A stretch of DNA of 8,154 nt. It comes from an uncultured Prevotellaceae bacterium (lineage in GTDB: Bacteria; Bacteroidota; Bacteroidia; Bacteroidales; Bacteroidaceae). The stretch covers positions 1 to 8,154 of the forward strand of contig CAMKMK010000103.1 in the NCBI GenBank assembly GCA_946413885.1, written 5' to 3'. The position numbers were made by a program, and so were the translations under genes. Under the pieces are notes generated by a model, which saw only the letters and a list, made by a program, of their open reading frames with translations, ran no database searches and was not told the origin of the DNA. This document shows, piece by piece, positions 1 through 6,322 of the stretch; the stretch's first letter is position 1; the number at the start of each line of letters is the position of its first letter.

Positions 1-1266
1 ACAAACAGTTACATCGGCAGTATTCTTGACCCTGAGACCAACACGCGTATCACGGCCAGTTTTGCTGCCCAATTCCACATTTTCGAGAATTTCTCTTTCC
101 CCAAACGGCAACAACTCTTTCCCATCGACACTTTGCTTGAGGTCCAGCCTGACCATTCCAAAGAACCCATAGGATGTGATTCCATTGATGTACGGCTGTA
201 TTTTGATGATTACTACGGCGACGGCAATAATCCGATGAAAATGGAAATCTTCGAATTGGATCCCAACAATATCATGAGCGAAGATTCCACCTATTACTCA
301 AACATCGATCTGGAGCAGTTCCTTCCCTCAGGAGCAAAGCCTATTGCCACTAAGATGTTTACCCCAGAGGACTATACTCTGAGTGACGGAGAGCGCTTAA
401 GCAGTAAGCACACCCCCAACATCTACATCAGATTACCTGAAGAGTATGGGACTCACATCATGAACACCTATTATGATCATCCAGAATACTTCGTTGATTC
501 ATACTCCTTCATTCGTCATGTTTGCCCAGGCTTATATTTCCGTCTGAAGAGTGGTAATGGTACAATGGTGGCTGTCACAGTAGGCACCATGAATATCCAT
601 TTCAAGTATTTCGATGCAGAAAAAGCGGATAGCGTATATGCAGGTTGGGCTCGATTTGCCGCCACACCTGAAGTTATCCAAAGCACTCAGTTTGAGAGCC
701 AAGACGTAAGCGAACTGGTAAACGATGAGAGTTGCACTTATCTGAAGACACCAGCAGGTATATGCACAGAGATTACTCTACCCATTCGTGAAATCTATGC
801 GACACATTCCACTGACAGCGTGAACAAAGCCCAATTGACCCTTACTCGATACAATCGTGCAGAAGTGAATTATCAACTGGGAATCCCTTCATCTTTGCTG
901 TTAGTGAGGAAACAAAACATGTATTCGTTCTTTGAGAATCATGAGGTTTCAGACTCCCAGACCTCTTATACAACGAGTTACAATTCCACCTACAACACGT
1001 ACACTTTCGAGAACTTAAGCCGACTAATCTCTTATTGCCAGCATGAAAAGATTTACGGCATGCAACAAGAGAATCTTACTGAAGCACAATGGGAGGCAAA
1101 ACATCCTGACTGGAACAAGGTGGTGATTATTCCTGTGAAAACCAGCACAAACACATCTGGCTATGAGGTTAGCGTAACCCACGACATGAACATGAACAGC
1201 ATCCGTTTGGTAGGAGGAAGTCATACGCCAATCGATATGCAAGTAATTTACAGCCGCTTCCAATAA
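1..1266 (+). CDS. DUF4270 domain-containing protein, probable lipoprotein (3' part; start lies outside the window)
   Basis: The frame is open from the first base, so this is the C-terminal 421 residues of a longer protein, and the TTG at 133 is not a real start. Near the visible N-terminus, YIGSILDPETNTRITASFAA (window residues 4-23) resembles the 'YLGSYTDPxFGxTxASF' segment near the start of DUF4270 proteins. The body is rich in Tyr, Thr, Ser and Asn with alternating beta-strand character. The C-terminus, ending in an IRLVGG stretch and then MQVIYSRFQ, matches the usual beta-strand ending of the family. DUF4270 members are typically secreted lipoproteins of roughly 450-550 residues, so perhaps 40-120 residues including any signal peptide are missing. 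Their function is unknown. I recall the gene often lying next to glycogen synthase in Bacteroidetes, and that gene may lie just upstream, outside the window. It is convergent with the glycogen operon and shares its terminator. Family assignment is fairly sure; no biochemical role can be given. Confidence 0.82.
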   Translation, partial: TNSYIGSILDPETNTRITASFAAQFHIFENFSFPKRQQLFPIDTLLEVQPDHSKEPIGCDSIDVRLYFDDYYGDGNNPMKMEIFELDPNNIMSEDSTYYSNIDLEQFLPSGAKPIATKMFTPEDYTLSDGERLSSKHTPNIYIRLPEEYGTHIMNTYYDHPEYFVDSYSFIRHVCPGLYFRLKSGNGTMVAVTVGTMNIHFKYFDAEKADSVYAGWARFAATPEVIQSTQFESQDVSELVNDESCTYLKTPAGICTEITLPIREIYATHSTDSVNKAQLTLTRYNRAEVNYQLGIPSSLLLVRKQNMYSFFENHEVSDSQTSYTTSYNSTYNTYTFENLSRLISYCQHEKIYGMQQENLTEAQWEAKHPDWNKVVIIPVKTSTNTSGYEVSVTHDMNMNSIRLVGGSHTPIDMQVIYSRFQ

Positions 1267-1288
1267 TTAAGAAAGAAAGTACACATAC

Positions 1289-1328
1289 AAAAAGCCCCAG
1301 AGCATTAGAGTTTGTTCTGGGACTTTTC
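1289..1328. terminator. bidirectional intrinsic terminator between convergent genes
   Basis: The left arm at 1290-1301 (AAAAGCCCCAGA) pairs with the right arm at 1316-1327 (TCTGGGACTTTT) over 12 positions with one C/A mismatch, around a 14-base loop. The A-rich outer left arm and T-rich outer right arm give a U-tract on both strands. It can therefore end both the DUF4270 transcript (stop at 1264-1266) and the opposing glycogen operon (stop at 1348-1350). Confidence 0.85.
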
Positions 1329-1347
1329 GTATAGATGTTTCAGATTA

Positions 1348-2799
1348 TTATTTCTTCTTCGATTCCTTTTTTGAAGGAGCCTTCTTGGCAACAGGTTTTG
1401 AGGCTGTGGTTTTAGCAGCTTTTTTAGAAGCTGTTGGTTTCTTGACAGGAACAACTTCTTTAGGCTTTTCTTCCACTATAGCAGGTTCCTCACCACCCTC
1501 AAATTGCTTCAAACGAGCATGCAAGCGACTGATTTCCTTATCCTTCACGTTGACAGCATTCTCCAAATTAGCAATCTGAGTATACAAACTATTGAGCTCA
1601 TCGTTCTCCACATCATCAGGATAAAGGCTCTTCACTCGTTTCTGGAAATCACCCAAGATGTTCATGAAATTGGTAAACGCATCGTAAGGACTATCATAAA
1701 TGCCACGATAGGTGGGGATACCAGTATTTTTAGTTGACATGAAACGAAGATTATCACTGGCTTGCAGTCTATCCCAATCTTGCTGAATTCTACGATCGCG
1801 GCATGCCAAGATACGACCTACGATATTCTCGTCATAGAGCTTGTTGAAGGTCTCTTTCTGCAAACCGTTTCCGAGCAGACTACTTGTGTCACGCTCCTCG
1901 TCGTTCCAAGTAACGGGATATATGACATCGATGGGACCTACAGGTTTATTCTTGGCAATCACCTCACTGGGCGTCTGGAACTGAACATTCATCTTCTTAG
2001 CCATAAAAGGCAGAGAGCGCAGGAACTCCAGAATATTGCTCTCCAAGGGTTGATAGATACCCAATGCGGAAAGTTCCATCATGATGTTGATCACATTTTC
2101 TCCTTCAGGCAAACTGGCTATCCATCCCATATACTTATCAGCCATCAATGGGTACTCACTCCACGAGCTATTGTTGAAACGCAGTCCAATATCATCGCTC
2201 AACTTATAGTCACGAAGCAAAAGACTCAAGCGATTGTCATTTGCGCAGCTATATATATAATGAGGAGATTTCCAACCCAAGATATGTTTAGCACCTTCCA
2301 CCATCACTCCCTTGAAACCCATCTGGGCCACCGTAGCGCCTATCTCATCATTATATATGAGTGAACTGTTGCGGAACACTTTGGGCGTATGACCAAACAG
2401 TTCCTTCATCTTGCGTGACTGACGTTTGGTTTCCGCTATAAAGTTCCCATTATTGATCAAGGAAGACAAACCGTGGCTATAAGGTTCTGCCAAGAACTCC
2501 ACACACCCTGTCTTGGAAAGATCCTGCAAAAGCTCCACCACTTCAGGTGCATACTGCTCCAACGACTCTAAAGCAACACCACTAATGGAGAAGGCAACCT
2601 TAAAGTCCTTACCATAAGTGTTAATCATGTCCTGCATGGTGGTCAGGGCAGGAATGTAACTACGCTGAGCAACATCAGCTGTGGCACGCTCATTCTCGTA
2701 GTCATCATAGTAATAATGATCTGAACCAATGTCAAAGAAACGATAGCGCTTCAAATGATTAGGCTGATGTATCTCAAAATATAAACAGATTGTTTTCAT
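1348..2799 (-). CDS. GH57 alpha-amylase-like protein, probably catalytically inactive, with coiled coil and Lys-rich tail
   Basis: The protein has 483 residues, no signal peptide, and is predicted cytoplasmic. GH57 motif 1 is present (EIHQPNHLKRYRFFD, His11-Gln12-Pro13), as are a motif-2-like segment (CVEFLAEPYSHGL, 99-111) and a motif-5-like segment (WNDEERDTSSLLGN, 298-311). The segments that should carry the catalytic pair are altered. At 142-149 the protein reads FRNSSLIY where active relatives have FRNTELIY, so the nucleophile Glu is Ser146 (TCA at 2362-2364). At 241-250 it reads MELSALGIYQ where relatives read like MDYETFGEHQ, so the acid Asp is Glu242 (GAA at 2074-2076). Residues about 397-432 look like a coiled coil. 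Residues 434-448 are acidic, and 449-483 form a histone-H1-like Lys/Ala/Ser/Pro tail with two TASK copies. The ATG start is preceded by AAAGGAATT. This is the last gene of the operon, 28 bases after the glycosyltransferase. Many databases would call it alpha-amylase; a role in binding or organising glycogen is inference. Confidence 0.88.
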   Translation of the reverse strand: MKTICLYFEIHQPNHLKRYRFFDIGSDHYYYDDYENERATADVAQRSYIPALTTMQDMINTYGKDFKVAFSISGVALESLEQYAPEVVELLQDLSKTGCVEFLAEPYSHGLSSLINNGNFIAETKRQSRKMKELFGHTPKVFRNSSLIYNDEIGATVAQMGFKGVMVEGAKHILGWKSPHYIYSCANDNRLSLLLRDYKLSDDIGLRFNNSSWSEYPLMADKYMGWIASLPEGENVINIMMELSALGIYQPLESNILEFLRSLPFMAKKMNVQFQTPSEVIAKNKPVGPIDVIYPVTWNDEERDTSSLLGNGLQKETFNKLYDENIVGRILACRDRRIQQDWDRLQASDNLRFMSTKNTGIPTYRGIYDSPYDAFTNFMNILGDFQKRVKSLYPDDVENDELNSLYTQIANLENAVNVKDKEISRLHARLKQFEGGEEPAIVEEKPKEVVPVKKPTASKKAAKTTASKPVAKKAPSKKESKKK

Positions 2800-2827
2800 A
2801 ATATATAATTCCTTTGTATGTTTCTTA

Positions 2828-4132
2828 CTAAATGTTCTTTACAGCGTACAAATATTCACTATTATCAAACCATCCACGTGAGGTCAGTTGATCGTAGCAA
2901 TTACGAATCCTCAATCCCACTTTCTCCCAAGTAATGCGGTCTACCTCGGCTTTACCTTCCTCGCTCAGATACTTATGGAAGGCATCGTTGGTACAAATAC
3001 AATATATAGCATCTGCCATAGCATCGATATCCCAGTAATCCACTTTGATTACTTTATCCAATATCTCACCACATCCGCTCTGCTTACTGATGATGCTGGG
3101 ACAACCGCATTGCATAGCCTCCAAAGGTGCAATACCAAAAGGTTCACTCACAGAAGGCATCACGAAGACATCGCTGTTCTTGTAGCACTCATAGACCTGT
3201 TTACCTCGCTGGAATCCAGGGAAGTGACAACGATCGGCTATTCCATAAGCCGCTGCCAAATCAATCATGGCGTCCATCATGTCTCCACTGCCAGCGAAAC
3301 AGAAACGAATATTATGACTTCTATCCAAAACACGCTTGGCAGCCTCCAAAAAATACTCAGGACCTTTCTGCATCGTGATACGACCCAAATAGGTCACGAT
3401 CTTCTCATCAGAGTTCTTGTGAGGCTGGATGGCCTGTATTTCCTCTGATAGAGGATAAACTGCATTGTGCATAGCCACACACTTACGAGGATCCTGATGA
3501 TACTGATTAATTACCGTCTGACGAGTCAATTCGCTCACACACATGATGCAATCCGCATGGTCCATACCATTCTTCTCTATACTGTAAACGGTGGGATTCA
3601 CCTTGCCTCGAGAACGGTCGAAATCTGTAGCATGGACATGAATGCAGAGCGGCTTCCCACTAACCATTTTAGCATGTACACCAGCAGGATAAGTCAACCA
3701 GTCATGTGCGTGTATCAAATCAAAATGTTCGCTGCGAGCCAGAACTCCAGCAATGATGCTGAAATTGTTAATCTCATCATGCAGATTAGACGGATACCCA
3801 CCAGCAAAACCTATGCATCCCATATCATCCAAGCCTTGCATGTAATTAAAATCAGCATATAGATGATCACGGAAACGATAATAATCCTCTGCCGTGTGAC
3901 CTACAAAACGATTTCGAATGTTATCATACTGCACATCGCGCCATACCACAGGCACCTGGCTCATGTTGATAATCTTCAAAAAATGTTCTTCTTCTCCAAT
4001 AGGACGAGGCATACAGAAAGTTGTATCAACATCTCCTTGGAGACTCAATCCCTTTGTTATGCCATAGGAGGCAACGGCCAAACCTCCATATATTTTGGGA
4101 GGAAACTCCCATCCAAACATAAGTACTTTCAT
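2828..4132 (-). CDS. GT-B glycosyltransferase (GT4/GT5-like, glycogen-synthase-like)
   Basis: Starting from the chosen ATG the protein has 434 residues and is a soluble GT-B retaining glycosyltransferase. The N-terminal domain opens with MKVLMFGWEFPPKIYGG, containing the glycine loop (Gly16-Gly17), followed by HAHDW (141-145) and HATDFDRSRG (167-176). The C-terminal domain has the phosphate-contacting YLGRITMQKGPEYF (247-260; Arg251, Lys256) and the sugar-nucleotide E-x7-E motif SEPFGIAPLEA (Glu330, Glu338). A longer frame from a TTG at 4151-4153 exists, but a GGAGGT lies 6-7 bases before the ATG at 4130-4132, and family members begin with this same M-K-V-L-M-F-G-W motif. It lies 17 bases after the debranching enzyme stop and 28 bases before the GH57 gene. 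By family and context it probably transfers glucose from a nucleotide sugar to an alpha-glucan. Donor, acceptor and linkage cannot be read from sequence; GT4 enzymes making other glycoconjugates look similar. Confidence 0.9.
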   Translation of the reverse strand: MKVLMFGWEFPPKIYGGLAVASYGITKGLSLQGDVDTTFCMPRPIGEEEHFLKIINMSQVPVVWRDVQYDNIRNRFVGHTAEDYYRFRDHLYADFNYMQGLDDMGCIGFAGGYPSNLHDEINNFSIIAGVLARSEHFDLIHAHDWLTYPAGVHAKMVSGKPLCIHVHATDFDRSRGKVNPTVYSIEKNGMDHADCIMCVSELTRQTVINQYHQDPRKCVAMHNAVYPLSEEIQAIQPHKNSDEKIVTYLGRITMQKGPEYFLEAAKRVLDRSHNIRFCFAGSGDMMDAMIDLAAAYGIADRCHFPGFQRGKQVYECYKNSDVFVMPSVSEPFGIAPLEAMQCGCPSIISKQSGCGEILDKVIKVDYWDIDAMADAIYCICTNDAFHKYLSEEGKAEVDRITWEKVGLRIRNCYDQLTSRGWFDNSEYLYAVKNI

Positions 4133-4138
4133 ATCTTT

Positions 4139-4144
4139 ACCTCC
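4139..4144 (-). promoter_or_regulatory. strong Shine-Dalgarno GGAGGT deciding the glycosyltransferase start
   Basis: On the minus strand GGAGGT is followed by AAAGAT and then ATG at 4132-4130. The site falls inside the would-be N-terminal extension from the upstream TTG, which argues against that longer start. It lies just after the stop of the debranching gene (TGA at 4152-4150). A near-consensus site is uncommon in Bacteroidetes and may raise translation of the second operon gene. Confidence 0.75.
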
Positions 4145-4149
4145 ATGTA

Positions 4150-6093
4150 TCAATAAGTGTTGTACTTATCCAATAATTTCACTACTCGCATGATACCTGC
4201 CACATTCATGGCAAAACTAATGGCTCCACGCCCATGGAAAGGTGGATTGCCATCAAAAAGTTCAGGAATAGTACCAATGCAGTGGTAGAACAACTCTTCT
4301 TCGTAACCTACAAGCAATCGATCCACGTAACTGTAACGACTCATCTTGAATATCTTCAAACATGCCTCCATATAGAATCCTGCCAACCAAGGCCATGCTG
4401 TTCCCTGATGATACGCATAGTCACGCTGTACCTGGGGTCCCACGTACATAGGATTATATCCATGACTCTTGGGTGAAAGGGAACGAAGTCCCTTAGGTGT
4501 AGAGAGTTCTTTCGTACAGTAGTCCAATACACTTTTCTTTTGTTTCTGGTCTAAAGGAGAGTAATCTAAGGCTACAGCAAAAATCATGTTGGGACGCACG
4601 TTATAGTCACGATAACCATCCACGCAATAGTCACACAAATAGCCATACTCGTTGTAAAACATCGGAACAAAGTTGTCGGCACACTTCTTAGCTTGAGTCT
4701 CCAACTCCTCTGCCAGAGGGAGATCCTTCATGGTACGGCAAACTTCTGCACTAAACATCAAGGCATTGTACCACAGACAATTGAACTCAACTATATAACC
4801 TGTACGAGGAACGATTGGACGTCCATTTACTGTACTGTTCATCCATGTGACAGCCTTGTCTCTTCCTTCACTATAAACCAATCCATTATCCTTAATTTCT
4901 AAATTGGGATGATTACCTGCACGTAACCATTCCATGATGTCGCGCAACAATTGTCCGTACTTTTCAATGCACTTATCCATCGACACTAAATCGCCATACT
5001 GTTGGATACACCATACGGCCCATAGCAGCACATCAGGATGTTCTATCTCTGTCACGCTAACACTCAATGGTTCACCTGCCATAAACTCCCGCACAGCCTT
5101 CTCAGCAGTAACCATCACGGACTCAAACTTTTGGCTTTCATGATTGGTCAACGTAAGGCCTGGCAAGGAAATAAACATATCACGTGCGCGGCATTTAAAC
5201 CACGGATAACCTGCCAAGAGATAATCCTCATGATCCCTGTGAACCAGGAATTGATGAGCACTATTGACCAACGTGTTATAGAAATTGTCGCGTGGAGTTC
5301 GTATGTTCAATTCGAAGTCAGCCAATTCTGCAAGGGTCGTCGTGTCAATCTCAGACAAACCTGCGCTGAAAACCACGCTCTCCCCTTTCGTTATATTGAA
5401 CTCGAAATATCCAGGCACATACAAATCCTCATTGCTCGAATAACCACGTTCTTGTTCCTTGGGATATTCCAATCCACGATACCAATCAGGACGGTACACA
5501 AACTGATTTTCCTTGTTGATTTGCATGTATAGATCTGGGTATCCAGGATACATACAGGTTTTTATACCATTCTGTACTACCTGATACTCGCGACTGGCTC
5601 GACTGTTTTCATGCGTGAACTCACGGACACTCCTGAAGGCCAAAAAGGGTTGCAGGCGCAGAGTTGTCTCACTATGGGCATCCACTAAAGTGTAGCGGAT
5701 GATGATTCTGTTCTCGAAATGCTGAAACATCATCTCTCGCTTCAGAATCACTCCACCTACACGATAGGTTGTGGTGGGCACCTGAAGAGAATCAAATTCA
5801 CGGATGTACTTGTGACCTCGAGGGCTGAAATTGTTTCCTTGATATTTATGTAAACCCAAGTTGAACTCTGCGCCATGCTGCACGACAGTTGCATCAAGCG
5901 AAGAGAGGAGAACATGGTTTTCATCGTCCAAGTTTGGCACAGGGACAACCAACAGACCATGATACTTTCTTGTATTACAATCCACCAAGGTGGTACATGA
6001 GTACGCTCCTGAACGATTCGATCTCAAAATCTCCTTTTGAAGCGAGACTTCGAGATTTGTCATAAGAGTCTTATCAAATTTTAGGTAACTCAT
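4150..6093 (-). CDS. glycogen debranching enzyme, amylo-alpha-1,6-glucosidase type (GH133-like)
   Basis: The protein has 647 residues, no signal peptide, and is predicted cytoplasmic. It hydrolyses alpha-1,6-linked glucose at glycogen branch points in the bacterial one-domain version of the debrancher. The N-terminal beta-rich GDE_N domain spans roughly residues 15-245, with RSNRSGAYSCTTLVDCNTRK (24-43) and YHGLLVVPVP (44-53). The (alpha/alpha)6 GDE_C domain spans roughly 270-645, with GYPWFKCRARDMFISLPGL (295-313), TWMNSTVNGRPIVPRTG (416-432), FNCLWYNAL (437-445), YHQGTAWPWL (561-570) and IPELFDG (609-615, Glu611). Many relatives read TWMD where Asn419 (AAC, 4837-4839) stands here. I recall the same Asn in Bacteroides homologues, so it may be a lineage trait. 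This is the first gene of the operon, with its promoter in the 6094-6322 region. No clear Shine-Dalgarno precedes the ATG, but the MSYLKFDKTL N-terminus fits the family. Confidence 0.94.
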   Translation of the reverse strand: MSYLKFDKTLMTNLEVSLQKEILRSNRSGAYSCTTLVDCNTRKYHGLLVVPVPNLDDENHVLLSSLDATVVQHGAEFNLGLHKYQGNNFSPRGHKYIREFDSLQVPTTTYRVGGVILKREMMFQHFENRIIIRYTLVDAHSETTLRLQPFLAFRSVREFTHENSRASREYQVVQNGIKTCMYPGYPDLYMQINKENQFVYRPDWYRGLEYPKEQERGYSSNEDLYVPGYFEFNITKGESVVFSAGLSEIDTTTLAELADFELNIRTPRDNFYNTLVNSAHQFLVHRDHEDYLLAGYPWFKCRARDMFISLPGLTLTNHESQKFESVMVTAEKAVREFMAGEPLSVSVTEIEHPDVLLWAVWCIQQYGDLVSMDKCIEKYGQLLRDIMEWLRAGNHPNLEIKDNGLVYSEGRDKAVTWMNSTVNGRPIVPRTGYIVEFNCLWYNALMFSAEVCRTMKDLPLAEELETQAKKCADNFVPMFYNEYGYLCDYCVDGYRDYNVRPNMIFAVALDYSPLDQKQKKSVLDYCTKELSTPKGLRSLSPKSHGYNPMYVGPQVQRDYAYHQGTAWPWLAGFYMEACLKIFKMSRYSYVDRLLVGYEEELFYHCIGTIPELFDGNPPFHGRGAISFAMNVAGIMRVVKLLDKYNTY

Positions 6094-6153
6094 GGCAGAC
6101 GTATTAATTCATAATAAAATTCTTTTTCTTGGTAATAAACACGCTAAAGTTCT

Positions 6154-6171
6154 CAAAATTACGCAAAATTA
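6154..6171 (-). promoter_or_regulatory. candidate -7 boxes of the glycogen operon promoter (tandem TAATTTTG)
   Basis: Two copies of CAAAATTA (6154-6161 and 6164-6171) read TAATTTTG on the minus strand, each a full match to the Bacteroidetes -7 consensus TAnnTTTG, spaced exactly 10 bases apart. A start site near 6147 or 6157 would give a leader of about 55-65 bases before the ATG at 6093. No good TTTG -33 element stands about 20 bases upstream of either box, so only one or neither may be used. The repeat is also the only clear direct repeat in this region. Confidence 0.4.
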
Positions 6172-6205
6172 TTGAAGAAAAGAAACTTTTGAGGAGTTTT
6201 TTCCC

Positions 6206-6220
6206 ATTTTGCCACAAAAT
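6206..6220. repeat. 15-base inverted repeat in the divergent promoter region, possible operator
   Basis: ATTTTG-CCA-CAAAAT is a perfect 6-base inverted repeat with a 3-base spacer. It lies between the candidate promoters of the glycogen operon and the Crp/Fnr gene, about 65 bases upstream of the possible operon start and about 80 upstream of the possible regulator start. It does not match the E. coli CRP or FNR consensus spacing. A shorter repeat of the same shape, AAAAG-AAA-CTTTT, lies at 6178-6190. In AT-rich DNA such repeats can occur by chance. Confidence 0.3.
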
Positions 6221-6255
6221 TGACATCTACATAAATGAAAATACATGATAAGAAG

Positions 6256-6286
6256 TTGGTATTTTGTGAATAAATGTATAAATTTG
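6256..6286 (+). promoter_or_regulatory. Bacteroidetes-type promoter of the Crp/Fnr regulator gene
   Basis: TTG at 6256-6258 and TAAATTTG at 6279-6286 are separated by 20 bases. This fits the Bacteroidetes sigma factor pattern of a -33 TTTG/TTG and -7 TAnnTTTG. Transcription would begin near 6291-6294, leaving a leader of about 30 bases before the ATG at 6323. Confidence 0.55.
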
Positions 6287-6322
6287 TGCCGTACAACATG
6301 TTTTTGTTAGTAGTTTTCAGGA

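Noticed and set aside
133..135. TTG as a start for the DUF4270 gene
   Set aside because: The same frame is open to the left window edge and encodes recognisable DUF4270 sequence upstream of this codon, so the gene is truncated by the window rather than starting here.
1024..1263. 79-codon minus-strand open frame within the DUF4270 gene
   Set aside because: It lies inside a coding region on the opposite strand, shows no motif, and would be read only past a terminator. It is a chance frame.
1762..2364. 200-codon plus-strand open frame opposite the GH57 gene
   Set aside because: It is entirely antisense to a gene with clear family motifs, its protein has no recognisable domain, and it lacks a convincing ribosome site. 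It is a shadow of the minus-strand codon pattern.
2888..3448. 186-codon plus-strand open frame opposite the glycosyltransferase
   Set aside because: It is antisense to the well-supported C-terminal GT-B domain, with no domain or promoter evidence.
5038..5532. 164-codon plus-strand open frame opposite the debranching enzyme
   Set aside because: It overlaps conserved GDE motifs on the other strand and has no family resemblance.
6260..6266. TATTTTG as an alternative -7 box for the regulator
   Set aside because: It is one base short of TAnnTTTG, and the perfect box at 6279-6286 with a 20-base spacing to TTG is better.
6295..6302. Palindrome AACATGTT just before the regulator start
   Set aside because: It is only 8 bases with no extension, lies in an AT-rich leader, and is expected by chance.
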